Part shown: positions 44,461 through 54,925 of the stretch, piece after piece
Layout of the letters: the number at the start of each line of letters is the position of its first letter
Position numbering within the stretch: position 1 is the stretch's first letter
The notes under the pieces: model-generated
What the model saw: only the letters and a program-made list of their open reading frames with translations
The model's database searches: none
What the model was told of the DNA's origin: nothing
Translations under genes and position numbers: made by a program
Assembly (NCBI GenBank): GCA_018714685.1
Contig: DVNC01000028.1
Location: 1 to 64,000, forward strand
Length of the DNA stretch: 64,000 nt
Direction: 5' to 3'
DNA from: Scatocola faecipullorum
GTDB lineage: Bacteria > Pseudomonadota > Alphaproteobacteria > RF32 > CAG-239

Positions 44461-46728
44461 ATGCAGTCACCCGCCATTAACCAGGCTATGGACATTCTGA
44501 AATTATTGCGTCAGGTTACTGAAAGCCCCGATGAAGTCCCCGTCAAGCTGTCTAAAATCATCCGTATTATTGCCGAGCAGACTTCATCTGACGCGGCTTC
44601 CGTTTATTTTGCCGTCGATGACAATTATCTGGAGCTTTTTGCCTCATACGGCCTGAACGAAACTGCCGAACACAAGCTGACTATCCGTTTCGGTGAAGGG
44701 CTGATCGGCGAAGTGGCCAAAAACAACCGCTCTTTATCATCGGCCGATGCTGCCAAACATCCGAAATTTGCCTACAAAGCCGAACTCGGGGAAGATGCTT
44801 ATCATGCCTTTCTCGGCGTTCCGCTGATTCGCTGGAACCGGGCCATCGGCGTTTTGGTCGTGCAGAAAAAAGAGGTTCACGAATATTCGCAGACTGAAAT
44901 CGAAATTCTGGAAACCGTTGCCATGGTTTTGTCTGAGGTTTTCTCTTCCGAAGAGGTTTCCAATTATAAAAAAACGCTGATTAAAGAACGCGGACTGACC
45001 GCACGGGAACGCATCAAGGGAATCAGTCTGAGCAAAGGCTATGGGTTGGGACAGGCGATTATTCACCGCCGCCGTCAGGCTGTCAGCAAAATTTTTGCCG
45101 AAGACAAAGAAAAAGAACTGCAGCGTTTGGAAACCGCCCACCGGCAGATGAACGCCGACCTGGATGAAAAGCTGAACGCCACCAAACTCGGCATCGGCGA
45201 ACATGTTGACATTCTTGATGCTTATCGGATGTTTGCCAAAGACAAAGGCTGGTATAAAAAAATTGCCGACAATGTTAATTCGGGCTTAACTGCGGAAGCG
45301 GCGGTCGAGCGCGCTTATGAAGACATGTGGAACCGTCTGTCGGCCACGAATGACCAATATCTCAAAGAGCGTCTGCACGACCTGCGCGATGTGGCCGACC
45401 GTTTGCAAAACTATCTCAGCGGCGATTATTGCCGGGCCTGCGAGGTTGTCAACAGCCGGGACATCGTCGTCGTTGCCCAAACCATGGGGCCGGCGGATCT
45501 GATGGATTATGACTATAACAAAATCCGCGGTTTGATTATTGAAGACGGTACGCCGACCATGCACGTGGCCATTGTTGCCAAAGCGTTGAATATTCCGGTT
45601 ATTGCCAAAATCAAAGGCGTGTTTAACGATATTAAAACCGGGGACAATCTGGCGGTTGACGGCAACGAAGGTTATGTTTATATCAATCCGAACCAAAGCG
45701 TGCTGGAAAAATTCCGCGCCAAAATTGCCGAAAAGCAAAAGCTGCTGGCCCGTTTGGCCGAGTTGAAAAAACTTCCCTCCAAAACCCTTGACGGCGTGCG
45801 TATTGGGTTATATCTCAATGTCGGCCTGTCTTTTGATTTGGACTATATCGAAACCACCAACTGCGACGGCATCGGTCTGTATCGTACCGAAATTCCTTTT
45901 ATGGCTTCCGATGTGATGCCTAATGTGGAACGTCAGATTTCCTATTACAAGGAACTGATGGATCGCGCCGGAAACAAAAAGGTTATTTTCCGCAGCCTTG
46001 ATGTCGGTTCCGACAAACTGTTGCCTTACTGGAGCGCCATGGGGGAGGAGAACCCGGCCATCGGCTGGCGTTCGATTCGCATTACGCTTGACCGCCGGGC
46101 AATTCTGCGCAAACAGGTGCGTGCTTTTCTGCGCGCCGCAGCCGGCAAAGAATTGAATGTTATGTTTCCGATGATTTCCGATGTTTCGGAATTTGAAGAA
46201 GCCAAAGAAACTCTGCTGATTGAACTGGAAAAGGAAAAACGCCGCGGCACGCCCATCCCTTCCAGAGTTAATGTCGGCCTGATGATTGAAGTGCCTTCAA
46301 TCGTTTTCCAGTTGGAAGACGTTTTGAAACAGGCCGACTTCATTTCCATCGGCACCAATGATCTGGCGCAGTTTACCTTTGCCTGCGATCGCGGCAATCC
46401 GCGCCTGACCGAACGTTATGACGTTCTTTCTTCGCCTTTTCTCAAACTGATGGGCGATATTGTCGCCAAGGCGGATGCCGCCGGCGTTTATTGCTCCGTC
46501 TGCGGCGAAATGGCCTCCAATCCGATTGAGGCCATGGCGCTCATCGGGCTGGGCTACCGCAACCTTTCGGCCTCCGGGTCGTCTTACGGCCGGGTTAAGT
46601 CGATGATTCGTTCGGTCAATGCCGCCGAAGTCAGTGACTATGTGAAAAGTTTATTGAAATCTCAAAAAAGGACTTTACGTCCGCAATTAATGGCCTATGC
46701 TTATGACCATGGTATTGAAATCTATTAA
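44461..46728 (+). CDS. ptsP: PtsP, enzyme I of the nitrogen PTS
   Basis: A 755-aa EI-Ntr: N-terminal GAF domain (about 20-160), the PEP-utilising N domain, the swivelling domain with the active His in GTPTMHVAIVAKAL (near 368), and the barrel with ISIGTNDLAQF and VCGEMASNP. It phosphorylates NPr from PEP and links nitrogen and carbon status. The ATG at 44461 has GGAT upstream; TTG at 44449 is an in-frame alternative. Confidence 0.93.
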   Translation: MQSPAINQAMDILKLLRQVTESPDEVPVKLSKIIRIIAEQTSSDAASVYFAVDDNYLELFASYGLNETAEHKLTIRFGEGLIGEVAKNNRSLSSADAAKHPKFAYKAELGEDAYHAFLGVPLIRWNRAIGVLVVQKKEVHEYSQTEIEILETVAMVLSEVFSSEEVSNYKKTLIKERGLTARERIKGISLSKGYGLGQAIIHRRRQAVSKIFAEDKEKELQRLETAHRQMNADLDEKLNATKLGIGEHVDILDAYRMFAKDKGWYKKIADNVNSGLTAEAAVERAYEDMWNRLSATNDQYLKERLHDLRDVADRLQNYLSGDYCRACEVVNSRDIVVVAQTMGPADLMDYDYNKIRGLIIEDGTPTMHVAIVAKALNIPVIAKIKGVFNDIKTGDNLAVDGNEGYVYINPNQSVLEKFRAKIAEKQKLLARLAELKKLPSKTLDGVRIGLYLNVGLSFDLDYIETTNCDGIGLYRTEIPFMASDVMPNVERQISYYKELMDRAGNKKVIFRSLDVGSDKLLPYWSAMGEENPAIGWRSIRITLDRRAILRKQVRAFLRAAAGKELNVMFPMISDVSEFEEAKETLLIELEKEKRRGTPIPSRVNVGLMIEVPSIVFQLEDVLKQADFISIGTNDLAQFTFACDRGNPRLTERYDVLSSPFLKLMGDIVAKADAAGVYCSVCGEMASNPIEAMALIGLGYRNLSASGSSYGRVKSMIRSVNAAEVSDYVKSLLKSQKRTLRPQLMAYAYDHGIEIY

Positions 46729-46792
46729 AAACTGTGGTTCAATAACCGGCAGATTCGCAAATCATACTTAATGACATTAAAGGGATAAAACC

Positions 46793-47830
46793 GTGAAAAA
46801 GGAAATCAGAAAAGAAAAAGACACCGCTGCGGAAAATGCTTCCCCCGCCGCTCAGTCCGACGTAAAGGAAAAAATGTCTGAGAATGAGGGAAAAGTCGGC
46901 GGCATGCTTCATGATGCACGCCTTAAAAAAGGCCTTAAAATCGAAGATATTGCCAAAGAGCTTTATATTCGTCCGGCTTATCTGGAAGCCATTGAAAGCA
47001 GTAATTATGATGAAATTCCCGAACCGCCGTACGGGGTTGGTTTTATCCGTACTTATGCAGAATTTCTGGGGCTGAATTCTGCCCGCGTGGTTCAGCTGTT
47101 TAAGGAAGAGACCGATGCCAATGCTCAGGCTGATGACCTTTATGTGCTTGAACCTCAGGCCGAAGCGACCGTTCCCAACAAAAAATATCTGTTAATCAGT
47201 CTGGCTGCCGTTGCTCTGCTCTATGCAGCCTGGTTTGCCTATAACGAGAGTCAGAATGCCGTCGTTGAAGAACCTGTTGCCGAGGAAGTCTTGACCGATG
47301 TTTCCGTGCCGGCGGATGATTTTCCTCTTCAGGTGGAAGATTTTGCCACCTTGGACGAAACTGTTCCTCCCGCAGATGAAAATGAAATTGCCGTCGTTGA
47401 TGTGACGACGGCTGCTCCGGTTGAATCTTCGCCGCAGGTAACGGTCAGCGAAGCCAGCTTTGTTGAGCCGGAAACTCCTGCCGTTCAGCCGGAAACACCG
47501 GCAGTTGAAACTCCTGCCCCGGCGGAAGCGGCACAGCCCGCAGCCGAAGCCGAAAAAGCCCCCGTGGTTGATACCAAGGCCGGTTCCCGCGTTCTTTTGA
47601 AGATTAACAAAGAAACCTGGGTTGAAGTTAAAGACCAGGACAAACTGTGGATCAGCAAGGTGCTCCAGCCGGGTGACACTTACAAAGTTCCTGCCGGCAG
47701 CGGCAAGATTCTTTCCGTCGGCCGGGTGGACGCGGTAGAAGTCCTGATTGACGGCAAAGTCGTGCCGGTTGTTTCTGCCGCCAAGAAAACCGGTATTGCA
47801 CTCGACAAGTTTCTTGACGCAAACCATTAG
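46793..47830 (+). CDS. rodZ: RodZ-like HTH membrane protein
   Basis: A 345-aa protein: acidic N-tail, an HTH_25 domain (about 38-102) with DARLKKGLKIEDIAKELYI, a single helix (127-147), a Glu/Pro/Val-rich periplasmic linker, and a C-terminal DUF4115 domain (about 265-340) with TWVEVKDQDK and LQPGDTY. RodZ links MreB to cell-shape control. It starts with GTG behind AAAGGGA. Confidence 0.85.
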   Translation: MKKEIRKEKDTAAENASPAAQSDVKEKMSENEGKVGGMLHDARLKKGLKIEDIAKELYIRPAYLEAIESSNYDEIPEPPYGVGFIRTYAEFLGLNSARVVQLFKEETDANAQADDLYVLEPQAEATVPNKKYLLISLAAVALLYAAWFAYNESQNAVVEEPVAEEVLTDVSVPADDFPLQVEDFATLDETVPPADENEIAVVDVTTAAPVESSPQVTVSEASFVEPETPAVQPETPAVETPAPAEAAQPAAEAEKAPVVDTKAGSRVLLKINKETWVEVKDQDKLWISKVLQPGDTYKVPAGSGKILSVGRVDAVEVLIDGKVVPVVSAAKKTGIALDKFLDANH

Positions 47831-47845
47831 CCCGTCTTCATATTC

Positions 47846-47884
47846 AGGAAAATAGCAGGTTGCCCGCTTGCTATTTTCCTTTTA
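47846..47884 (+). terminator. terminator after rodZ-like gene
   Basis: AGGAAAATAGCA / TGCTATTTTCCT arms followed by TTTATTT. Confidence 0.75.
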
Positions 47885-47932
47885 TTTATGAAAAATTGAA
47901 AACGCCGCAAAAACAAAGAAAAGGACTGTAAT

Positions 47933-49000
47933 ATGGAAAAAATAATTCGTCGCAAATCCCGTCAGATTATGGTAGGAAAAGTTGCCGTCGGAGGCGATGC
48001 CCCGATTTCGGTTCAGTCTATGACCAATACGCCGACATCCGATGTTAAGGCAACCGTTGAACAAATTCAGCGTCAGGAACGGGTCGGCTGCGACATCACC
48101 CGCTGCTCCTGTCCGGATGAAGCTTCTGCCCGGGCTTTGAAAGAGATAACCAAAGCCGTTGATATCCCGGTGGTGGCCGACATTCATTTTGATTACCGTC
48201 TCGGGCTGCTGGCGGCAGATAACGGCGCTGCCTGCCTGCGGATTAATCCCGGCAACATCGGCGGAGCCGACCGCGTAAAAGAAGTTGTCAAAGCGGCCAA
48301 GGCAAACGGCTGCTCGATTCGTATCGGGGTTAACGGCGGCTCGCTGGATAAACGCCTGCTGGAAAAATACGGCGAACCGACAGCCGACGCCATGGTCGAA
48401 AGCGCTTTGGAACAGGCAAAAATGCTGGAAGATAATGATTTCTTCGAATTTAAAATCAGCGTTAAATCTTCTAATACCCTGATGATGATTGACGCTTATC
48501 GGAAACTGGCGGCAGCCTGCGATTATCCGCTGCATTTGGGCGTAACCGAGGCCGGCGGTCTGCGTGCCGGAACCGTGCGTTCGGCAATCGGTATCGGCAG
48601 TCTGCTGATGAGCGGCATCGGCGATACCCTGCGCGTATCCCTGACGGCCGATGTTGAAGAAGAAGTCAAAGCCGGTTATGAAATTTTGAAAGCGTTGGAT
48701 CTCCGACATCGGGGAGTAAGGATAATCTCTTGCCCGACCTGCGCCCGCCGGGGGTATAATGTCCAACAAACCGTTGAAGAACTGGAAAAGAGACTGGCTC
48801 ATATCACCAAACCGCTGACCCTTGCGGTAATGGGCTGCGTGGTGAACGGCCCCGGAGAATCCGCTCATGCCGATTTCGGCGTCTGCGGCGGCAAAGGCGG
48901 CGAGAATATGATTTATGTCGGCGGCAAACCCGACCACAAAGTAAAAAGTGAAAATATTGTTGACGAACTGGTTCGTCTGGTAGAAGCAAAGGTAAGTTAA
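47933..49000 (+). CDS. ispG: IspG, HMBPP synthase
   Basis: A 355-aa 4Fe-4S enzyme (GcpE) of the non-mevalonate isoprenoid pathway. N-terminal VAVGGDAPISVQSMTNT, and the cluster cysteines in CPTCARRGYN and MGCVVNGPGESAHAD. It depends on the SUF system. hisS begins two bases after its stop. Confidence 0.96.
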   Translation: MEKIIRRKSRQIMVGKVAVGGDAPISVQSMTNTPTSDVKATVEQIQRQERVGCDITRCSCPDEASARALKEITKAVDIPVVADIHFDYRLGLLAADNGAACLRINPGNIGGADRVKEVVKAAKANGCSIRIGVNGGSLDKRLLEKYGEPTADAMVESALEQAKMLEDNDFFEFKISVKSSNTLMMIDAYRKLAAACDYPLHLGVTEAGGLRAGTVRSAIGIGSLLMSGIGDTLRVSLTADVEEEVKAGYEILKALDLRHRGVRIISCPTCARRGYNVQQTVEELEKRLAHITKPLTLAVMGCVVNGPGESAHADFGVCGGKGGENMIYVGGKPDHKVKSENIVDELVRLVEAKVS

Positions 49001-49001
49001 A

Positions 49002-50237
49002 ATGGCTAAAATTCAAAATGTGCGCGGTACGTATGATCTCTATGGCGAGGCAAAGCGCAAAACCAAAAAAGTGATTGCCACCGGTGGCGAAATTGTCGAG
49101 AAATACGGCTTTGAAGAAATTGAAACTCCGATTTTCGAGTTTACCGAAGTTTTTTCCCGCAATCTCGGTGACACTTCTGATATCGTAACCAAAGAAATGT
49201 ATTGTTTTCAGGATCGCGGCGGCGAAAGCCTGACCCTGCGTCCGGAAGGTACCGCCGGTGTTGTCCGTTCGTTTATCTCTGAGGGGATGCAGCAGAACCT
49301 TCCGGTCAAACTCTATTATGCCGGGCCGATGTTTCGTTACGAACGTCCGCAGAAAGGGCGTCAGCGCCAGTTTACCCAGTTTGGCGTTGAACTTCTTGGT
49401 GTCGAAAATCCGCAGGCGGATATTGAAGTTATTTCCATGGCCTATGAGTTTGTTGAAAAATTAGGCCTGGCCGGCAGTGTGACTGTTGAAATTAACTCTT
49501 TGGGCGACCAGGAAAGCCGTGATGCCTATCGTACCAAACTGGTGGCTTATTTGCAGGAACACTATGATGAGCTGTCGGAGGACAGCAAAGCCCGCCTGGA
49601 AAAAAATCCGCTGCGCGTGCTTGATTCCAAAGAAGACTGCGATAAAAAAGTAGTCGAAAATGCACCGTTGTATAAAGACAGTTTGAATGAAGCCTCGACT
49701 TCTTTCTTTAATCAGGTCTTGACCGGATTGGATAAATTGGGTATTAAATACCGCGTCAATAACCGTCTGGTGCGCGGGCTGGATTATTATTCCCACACCG
49801 TTTTTGAATTGGTGACCGATAAGCTGGGCGCTCAGGGAACGGTTTTGGCTGGCGGCCGCTATGACGGTTTGGTCGAACAGATGGGCGGCGGCAAAGTCGC
49901 CGGCATCGGTTGGGCCTGCGGGGTCGAGCGTTTAAGCATGTTGCTTGAAGCCGATGTTTCGCTGCCGCGCCCGGTAGCGGTTATTCCGGTAACCGAAGAT
50001 GTTAATTTGCAGGCCGTCGAAATTGCTTATCGTCTGCGCAAAGCCGGTTTCAGCGTTGACCAGAGTTACGGCGGCAATATGAAAAAGCGGATGATAAAAG
50101 CCAATAAGGCAAATGCATTTGCCGCGGTAATCGTCGGACCCGACGAACTGGCAAACGGTGAAGTTACCGTTAAAAACCTCGACAGCGGCGAGCAGAAAAC
50201 CGTTGCTTTGAATAATATTGAAAAGGAAATAAATTAA
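49002..50237 (+). CDS. hisS: HisS, histidyl-tRNA synthetase
   Basis: A 411-aa class II synthetase with motif 1/2 parts TLRPEGTAGVVRSF and AGPMFRYERPQKGRQRQF, the His-specific VRGLDYYSHTVFE and the C-terminal anticodon domain. Its stop overlaps the prfA start. Confidence 0.97.
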   Translation: MAKIQNVRGTYDLYGEAKRKTKKVIATGGEIVEKYGFEEIETPIFEFTEVFSRNLGDTSDIVTKEMYCFQDRGGESLTLRPEGTAGVVRSFISEGMQQNLPVKLYYAGPMFRYERPQKGRQRQFTQFGVELLGVENPQADIEVISMAYEFVEKLGLAGSVTVEINSLGDQESRDAYRTKLVAYLQEHYDELSEDSKARLEKNPLRVLDSKEDCDKKVVENAPLYKDSLNEASTSFFNQVLTGLDKLGIKYRVNNRLVRGLDYYSHTVFELVTDKLGAQGTVLAGGRYDGLVEQMGGGKVAGIGWACGVERLSMLLEADVSLPRPVAVIPVTEDVNLQAVEIAYRLRKAGFSVDQSYGGNMKKRMIKANKANAFAAVIVGPDELANGEVTVKNLDSGEQKTVALNNIEKEIN

Positions 50238-51313
50238 TGGCCTCTTTTGCTGAAAAACTGGCGAATGTGGTAAGCCGCCACGATGAAATTTCGGCTTTGC
50301 TGTCTTCTCCCGACGTCGGTGCCGACGATTTGGTGCGCATGAATAAGGAATTGGCGGCCTTAACCCCGGTAGTGGAAGCAATACATGAATATAATCATGC
50401 CGAAAAAAATATGGCCGATGCCAAGGCGATGATGGATGATTCCTCGCTGGATAAGGAAATGCGCGAAATGGCCGAAGCCGAATTTTACGAGCTGAAAGAA
50501 AAGCTGCCGGAACTGGAAAAGCAGATTAAAATTCTTCTGCTGCCCAAAGATGCCGAAGACGAAAAAAACGCGATTCTCGAAATTCGTGCCGGCACCGGCG
50601 GTGATGAAGCCGCTTTGTTCGGAACCGTGCTGTTTGAAATGTATCAACGCTATTCGGCTTTGCAGGGCTGGAAATTTGAAACCATTGACGTGGATGAAAA
50701 CGGCCTGGGCGGCTACAAGCAGGCAACCGCCAAAATCACCGGCAAAGATGTTTTTGCCAAATTAAAATTTGAGTCCGGCGCACACCGTGTACAGCGAGTG
50801 CCGGTAACGGAATCGCAGGGGCGGGTGCACACGTCGGCCGCTACCGTAGCCGTTCTGCCCGAGATTGAAGAAGTTGATATGTACATCAATCCGGCTGATT
50901 TGAAAATTGACGTTTACCGCGCCTCGGGAGCCGGCGGACAGCACGTTAACCGGACGGAATCCGCCGTTCGCATTACGCATATTCCCACCGGGGTTGTCGT
51001 ACAGTGTCAGGACGACCGTTCGCAGTATAAAAATAAGGAAAAGGCGATGAACCACCTGCGGGCCAAGTTGTATGACTTGCAGAAATCGACCATTGACAAA
51101 GAATATTCCGAACGCCGCAAGTTGCAAGTCGGTTCCGGTGACCGTTCCGAACGGATTCGCACCTATAACTATCCGCAGGGGCGGGTAACCGACCATCGGA
51201 TTAACCTTACTTTGTATAAATTGGACGAAGTGGTTTCCGGCGATGCTCTGGGCGAAATTATCGATGCTCTGGTCATGGAAGACCAGGCAGAACGTCTGGC
51301 TGAACTGGATTAA
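50237..51313 (+). CDS. prfA: PrfA, peptide chain release factor 1
   Basis: A 358-aa class I release factor for UAA and UAG. The GGQ motif is in GAGGQHVNRTESAV; the codon-recognition region is near PVTESQGRVHTSAA. prmC does not follow. Relevant to the amber codon in the M49 gene, since RF1 is present and intact. Confidence 0.96.
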   Translation: MASFAEKLANVVSRHDEISALLSSPDVGADDLVRMNKELAALTPVVEAIHEYNHAEKNMADAKAMMDDSSLDKEMREMAEAEFYELKEKLPELEKQIKILLLPKDAEDEKNAILEIRAGTGGDEAALFGTVLFEMYQRYSALQGWKFETIDVDENGLGGYKQATAKITGKDVFAKLKFESGAHRVQRVPVTESQGRVHTSAATVAVLPEIEEVDMYINPADLKIDVYRASGAGGQHVNRTESAVRITHIPTGVVVQCQDDRSQYKNKEKAMNHLRAKLYDLQKSTIDKEYSERRKLQVGSGDRSERIRTYNYPQGRVTDHRINLTLYKLDEVVSGDALGEIIDALVMEDQAERLAELD

Positions 51314-51452
51314 AAACGGTAAATCCAAACGCTCGGAAACCGGCGGGGCAGAGATGAACTGCCGCCGCCGTACGATGCTTGTATATGAGTCGCATTTTTT
51401 GATTGTGTCAGAAGCGGTTTCCTTTTATGATAACGACAATTAAGAGGAAAGA

Positions 51453-54400
51453 ATGTCAGAGCCTAAATTTGTACATTTAAGAGTTCATACCGCCTATTCG
51501 TTGTCGGAAGGCGCCATGCAGGTGCCGGCTCTGATTCACAAATGTCATGCTCAGGGCATTGCCGCCATTGCCGTAACCGACACCGCCAATATGTTTGGCG
51601 GCAAGGCTTTTTCCAAATATGCCTCGGAAGAAGGGGTCAAGCCGATTATGGGCTGCCAGTTCTATCTGCGCAATCCTGATGCCGATGACGTGTTAAAGTC
51701 CAAAGGGCGCGTGATTGAGCCGGATAAGATTATCCTGCTGGTCATGAATGATGAAGGCTATCATAATATTATGAAGCTGATGAAAATCGCCTACCTCGAC
51801 GGTCCAAACCTTGAAAAACCGCAGATTCGCCTGCAAAACCTGCGTGAGCTGAATGCCGGGCTGATTGCCCTGACCGGTGGTGTTGAAGGGCAGATTGGCC
51901 GTTTGCTTCTGGAAAATCGTAAAGATGAAGCCGAAAAAACGCTGGTCGAACTGAAGGAGATTTTCCCCTCCCGTTTGTATATGGAGATTATGCGCATCGG
52001 TCTCGAAACCGAGCAGCGCACTGAGGAAGATTTTATCAATTTGGCCTATAAATATGATATCCCGCTGGTTGCCACCAACGAAGCATTCTTTTTTGATGCT
52101 GATATGTATGAAGCGCATGATGCGCTGGCTTGCATTGCTGCCGGTGAATATGTTGCCAACGATAACCGCAAAAAGTTTTCGCCCAATAACCGCCTCCGCT
52201 CCGAAGCGGAAATGATTGAACTTTTCAGCGACCTGCCGGAAGCGGTCGAAAGCACGGTTCGCATTGCCGAGCGTTGCAATTATCTTTCCAAAAAGGTTAA
52301 TCCGCTGCTGCCGATTTTTGAATGTCCGGACGGCAAAACCCAAGATGAATTTATTACCGAAGAGGCCTATAAAGGACTTGATGAGCGAATGAAAGCTCAG
52401 GTTTATTTTGAGGGAATGACGGCGGAAGAGAAGGCTGAAATTGACGAGCGTTATTATGCCCGCCTTGAATATGAATTGAGCGTTATCAAAAAAATGGGCT
52501 TTCCCGGCTACTTCCTGATCGTATCGGACTTCATCCGCTGGTCCAAAGGGCATGGCGTGCCGGTCGGTCCGGGCCGCGGTTCCGGTGCAGGCTCAATCGT
52601 GGCTTGGTCTTTAAAAGTAACCGACCTTGATCCGCTGAAACTGGATCTGCTGTTTGAACGTTTTCTTAATCCGGAACGTATTAACATGCCGGATTTCGAC
52701 GTCGACTTCTGTCAGGAAAACCGCTACAAAACCATTGAATATGTGCAGAACAAATACGGTTTTGACCATGTGGCGCAGATTATTACCTACGGTAAGCTGC
52801 AATCCAAAGCGGTGATTCGTGACGTGGCTCGTGTGCTGCAGATGCCCTATGCTCAGGCAGACCGCATCAGCAAAATGATTCCGCCCGGCGTGCAGGGTAA
52901 AAATCCGACCTTGCAGGAATCTCTCGATCAGGTTCCTGAGTTGGAAGAAATGCGTCAAAACGACCCGCAGGTCAATAAACTGTTTGACATTGCGATGAAA
53001 CTGGAAGGACTGTATCGCCAGTCCGGTGTCCATGCTGCCGGTGTGGTTATCGGCGACCGCCCGCTTGACCAGCTGGTTCCGCTTTATAAAGATCCGAAGT
53101 CGGATATGCCGGTGACCCAGTATGATATGAAATATGTCGAGGAAACCGGCCTGATTAAGTTTGACTTTCTCGGCCTGAAAACTCTGACCGTGATTAAACG
53201 CGCCTGTGACTGGGTTAAAAAAGTGCACGGCGTTGAGCTGGATATGGACAATATCAATCTGGATGACCGCCCGACCTACGAATTGTTGCAGCGCGGCGAT
53301 ACTTCCGCGGTGTTCCAGTTTGAATCTCCCGGCATGAAAGACGTTCACAAGCAAATCAAGCCTGACCGTTTTGAAGACCTTATCGCTATCGTTTCCCTCT
53401 ACCGCCCGGGCCCGATGGACAATATTCCGAGCTATATCAAACGCAAGCACGGGGAAGAAGACATTACTTACCTGCATCCGCAGCTGGAGCCGATTCTTAA
53501 GGAAACCTACGGCATTATGATTTATCAGGAGCAGGTTATGAACATCGCCCGCGCATTGGGCGGCTACACCATGGGCGGTGCGGACAAGCTGCGTAAAGTT
53601 ATGGGTAAAAAAATGCGCGACGAAATTCCGAAACAGCGCAAAATGTTTACCGAAGGCGCCATTAAAAACGGCATTGAACAAGCTACGGCCGAAGCAATTT
53701 TTGACCAGATGGAAAAGTTCGCTTCTTACGGATTTAATAAGTCACACGCCGCTGCTTATTCGCTGATTTCTTACCAGACGGCTTATCTGAAAGCGCATTA
53801 CCCGGTTGAATTCTTGTGCGCGGTTATGTCTCTTGATATTACCAACACCGAGAAACTGCTTCTTTATAAGGAAGAATGCAAAAAGATGGGTTTTGAGGTG
53901 CTGAAGCCTGATATTAACAAATCCGGTGCCGACTTTGCGGTGGAAGACGGCAATATCCGTTATGCCCTGGGCGCCATTAAAGGCGTCGGTGCCGCCAATA
54001 TGCAGGCGATTGAAGATGAACGCCGGGCGCACGGCCCTTATAAGGACTTGTCTGATTTCATTCATCGTACCGACATCAAGCAGATTAACCGCCGCCAAAT
54101 GGAACAGCTGGCCAAGGCCGGGGCTTTTGACTGTTTGGATAAAAACCGCGGCAAGATTTTTGCCAACATTGAAACGATTATGCAGCATATTGCCGCAGCC
54201 AGCGAACTGAAGACCAGTTCTCAGGCTTCGCTGTTCGGTACCGAGGAGCTGCATACCACCGTCAAACTGGCCGATAAGCCGGATTGGCCGGAGCTGGAAA
54301 AGTTGAAGCTTGAAGCTGAGGCCGTCGGCTTTTATCTTTCCGCGCACCCGCTCGACAGCTATGCCCGCGGCATGGAGCGGCTGGGGGTTAAAACTGCGGT

Positions 54401-54923
54401 GGAGGTTTTCCATAACATTAAAGTCGGCGATACGATTCGCGCCAAACTGGCCGGCTGTGTCAATTCGGTGCAGAAACGCATCAGCAAAAGCGGCAACAAA
54501 TATGCCTTTGTCGAATTTTCCGATGCCACCAGCAACTTTGAAGGGCTGCTGTTTTCCGAAGGTTTGGCCCGGTTTGAAAATGTGCTGAGTTCCGGTTTGC
54601 CGGTATTGGTCAGCATGAGCATCGACAAGCAGGAAGAGGACGGCCGCCCTCGCTGCATGATTAATAATGTCGATACGCTGGACAAGGCAATTGCCGATGT
54701 CGCCAACGGCCTGGAAATCGAATTGAACGATGCCAGTGCGTTGCCCGGTTTGAAGGCCATTCTTTCCAAAGATAGAAATGGCAAAAATAAAATATATATT
54801 AAACCCGATAACAAGGACTGGGACGTCCGCATAGAACTGGCCGGCGGCTTTGCCTTTGCCGACCAGGACTTCTTAAGCCGCATCCGCAGCCTGCCCGGGG
54901 TAACTACAGTAAAGGAAATCTGA
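51453..54923 (+). CDS. dnaE: DnaE, DNA polymerase III alpha
   Basis: A 1156-aa replicative polymerase: N-terminal PHP domain (LRVHTAYSLSEGAM), catalytic Asp pair in PDFDVDFCQENR, GFNKSHAAAYSLISYQTAYL, then HhH and OB domains. Length fits DnaE1. AGAGGAAAG precedes the ATG. The 139-base gap after prfA holds no convincing gene. Confidence 0.97.
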   Translation: MSEPKFVHLRVHTAYSLSEGAMQVPALIHKCHAQGIAAIAVTDTANMFGGKAFSKYASEEGVKPIMGCQFYLRNPDADDVLKSKGRVIEPDKIILLVMNDEGYHNIMKLMKIAYLDGPNLEKPQIRLQNLRELNAGLIALTGGVEGQIGRLLLENRKDEAEKTLVELKEIFPSRLYMEIMRIGLETEQRTEEDFINLAYKYDIPLVATNEAFFFDADMYEAHDALACIAAGEYVANDNRKKFSPNNRLRSEAEMIELFSDLPEAVESTVRIAERCNYLSKKVNPLLPIFECPDGKTQDEFITEEAYKGLDERMKAQVYFEGMTAEEKAEIDERYYARLEYELSVIKKMGFPGYFLIVSDFIRWSKGHGVPVGPGRGSGAGSIVAWSLKVTDLDPLKLDLLFERFLNPERINMPDFDVDFCQENRYKTIEYVQNKYGFDHVAQIITYGKLQSKAVIRDVARVLQMPYAQADRISKMIPPGVQGKNPTLQESLDQVPELEEMRQNDPQVNKLFDIAMKLEGLYRQSGVHAAGVVIGDRPLDQLVPLYKDPKSDMPVTQYDMKYVEETGLIKFDFLGLKTLTVIKRACDWVKKVHGVELDMDNINLDDRPTYELLQRGDTSAVFQFESPGMKDVHKQIKPDRFEDLIAIVSLYRPGPMDNIPSYIKRKHGEEDITYLHPQLEPILKETYGIMIYQEQVMNIARALGGYTMGGADKLRKVMGKKMRDEIPKQRKMFTEGAIKNGIEQATAEAIFDQMEKFASYGFNKSHAAAYSLISYQTAYLKAHYPVEFLCAVMSLDITNTEKLLLYKEECKKMGFEVLKPDINKSGADFAVEDGNIRYALGAIKGVGAANMQAIEDERRAHGPYKDLSDFIHRTDIKQINRRQMEQLAKAGAFDCLDKNRGKIFANIETIMQHIAAASELKTSSQASLFGTEELHTTVKLADKPDWPELEKLKLEAEAVGFYLSAHPLDSYARGMERLGVKTAVEVFHNIKVGDTIRAKLAGCVNSVQKRISKSGNKYAFVEFSDATSNFEGLLFSEGLARFENVLSSGLPVLVSMSIDKQEEDGRPRCMINNVDTLDKAIADVANGLEIELNDASALPGLKAILSKDRNGKNKIYIKPDNKDWDVRIELAGGFAFADQDFLSRIRSLPGVTTVKEI

Positions 54924-54925
54924 CC

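Noticed and set aside
51314..51452. Short frame between prfA and dnaE
   Set aside because: Under 30 residues after a likely start, no ribosome site, no conserved look.
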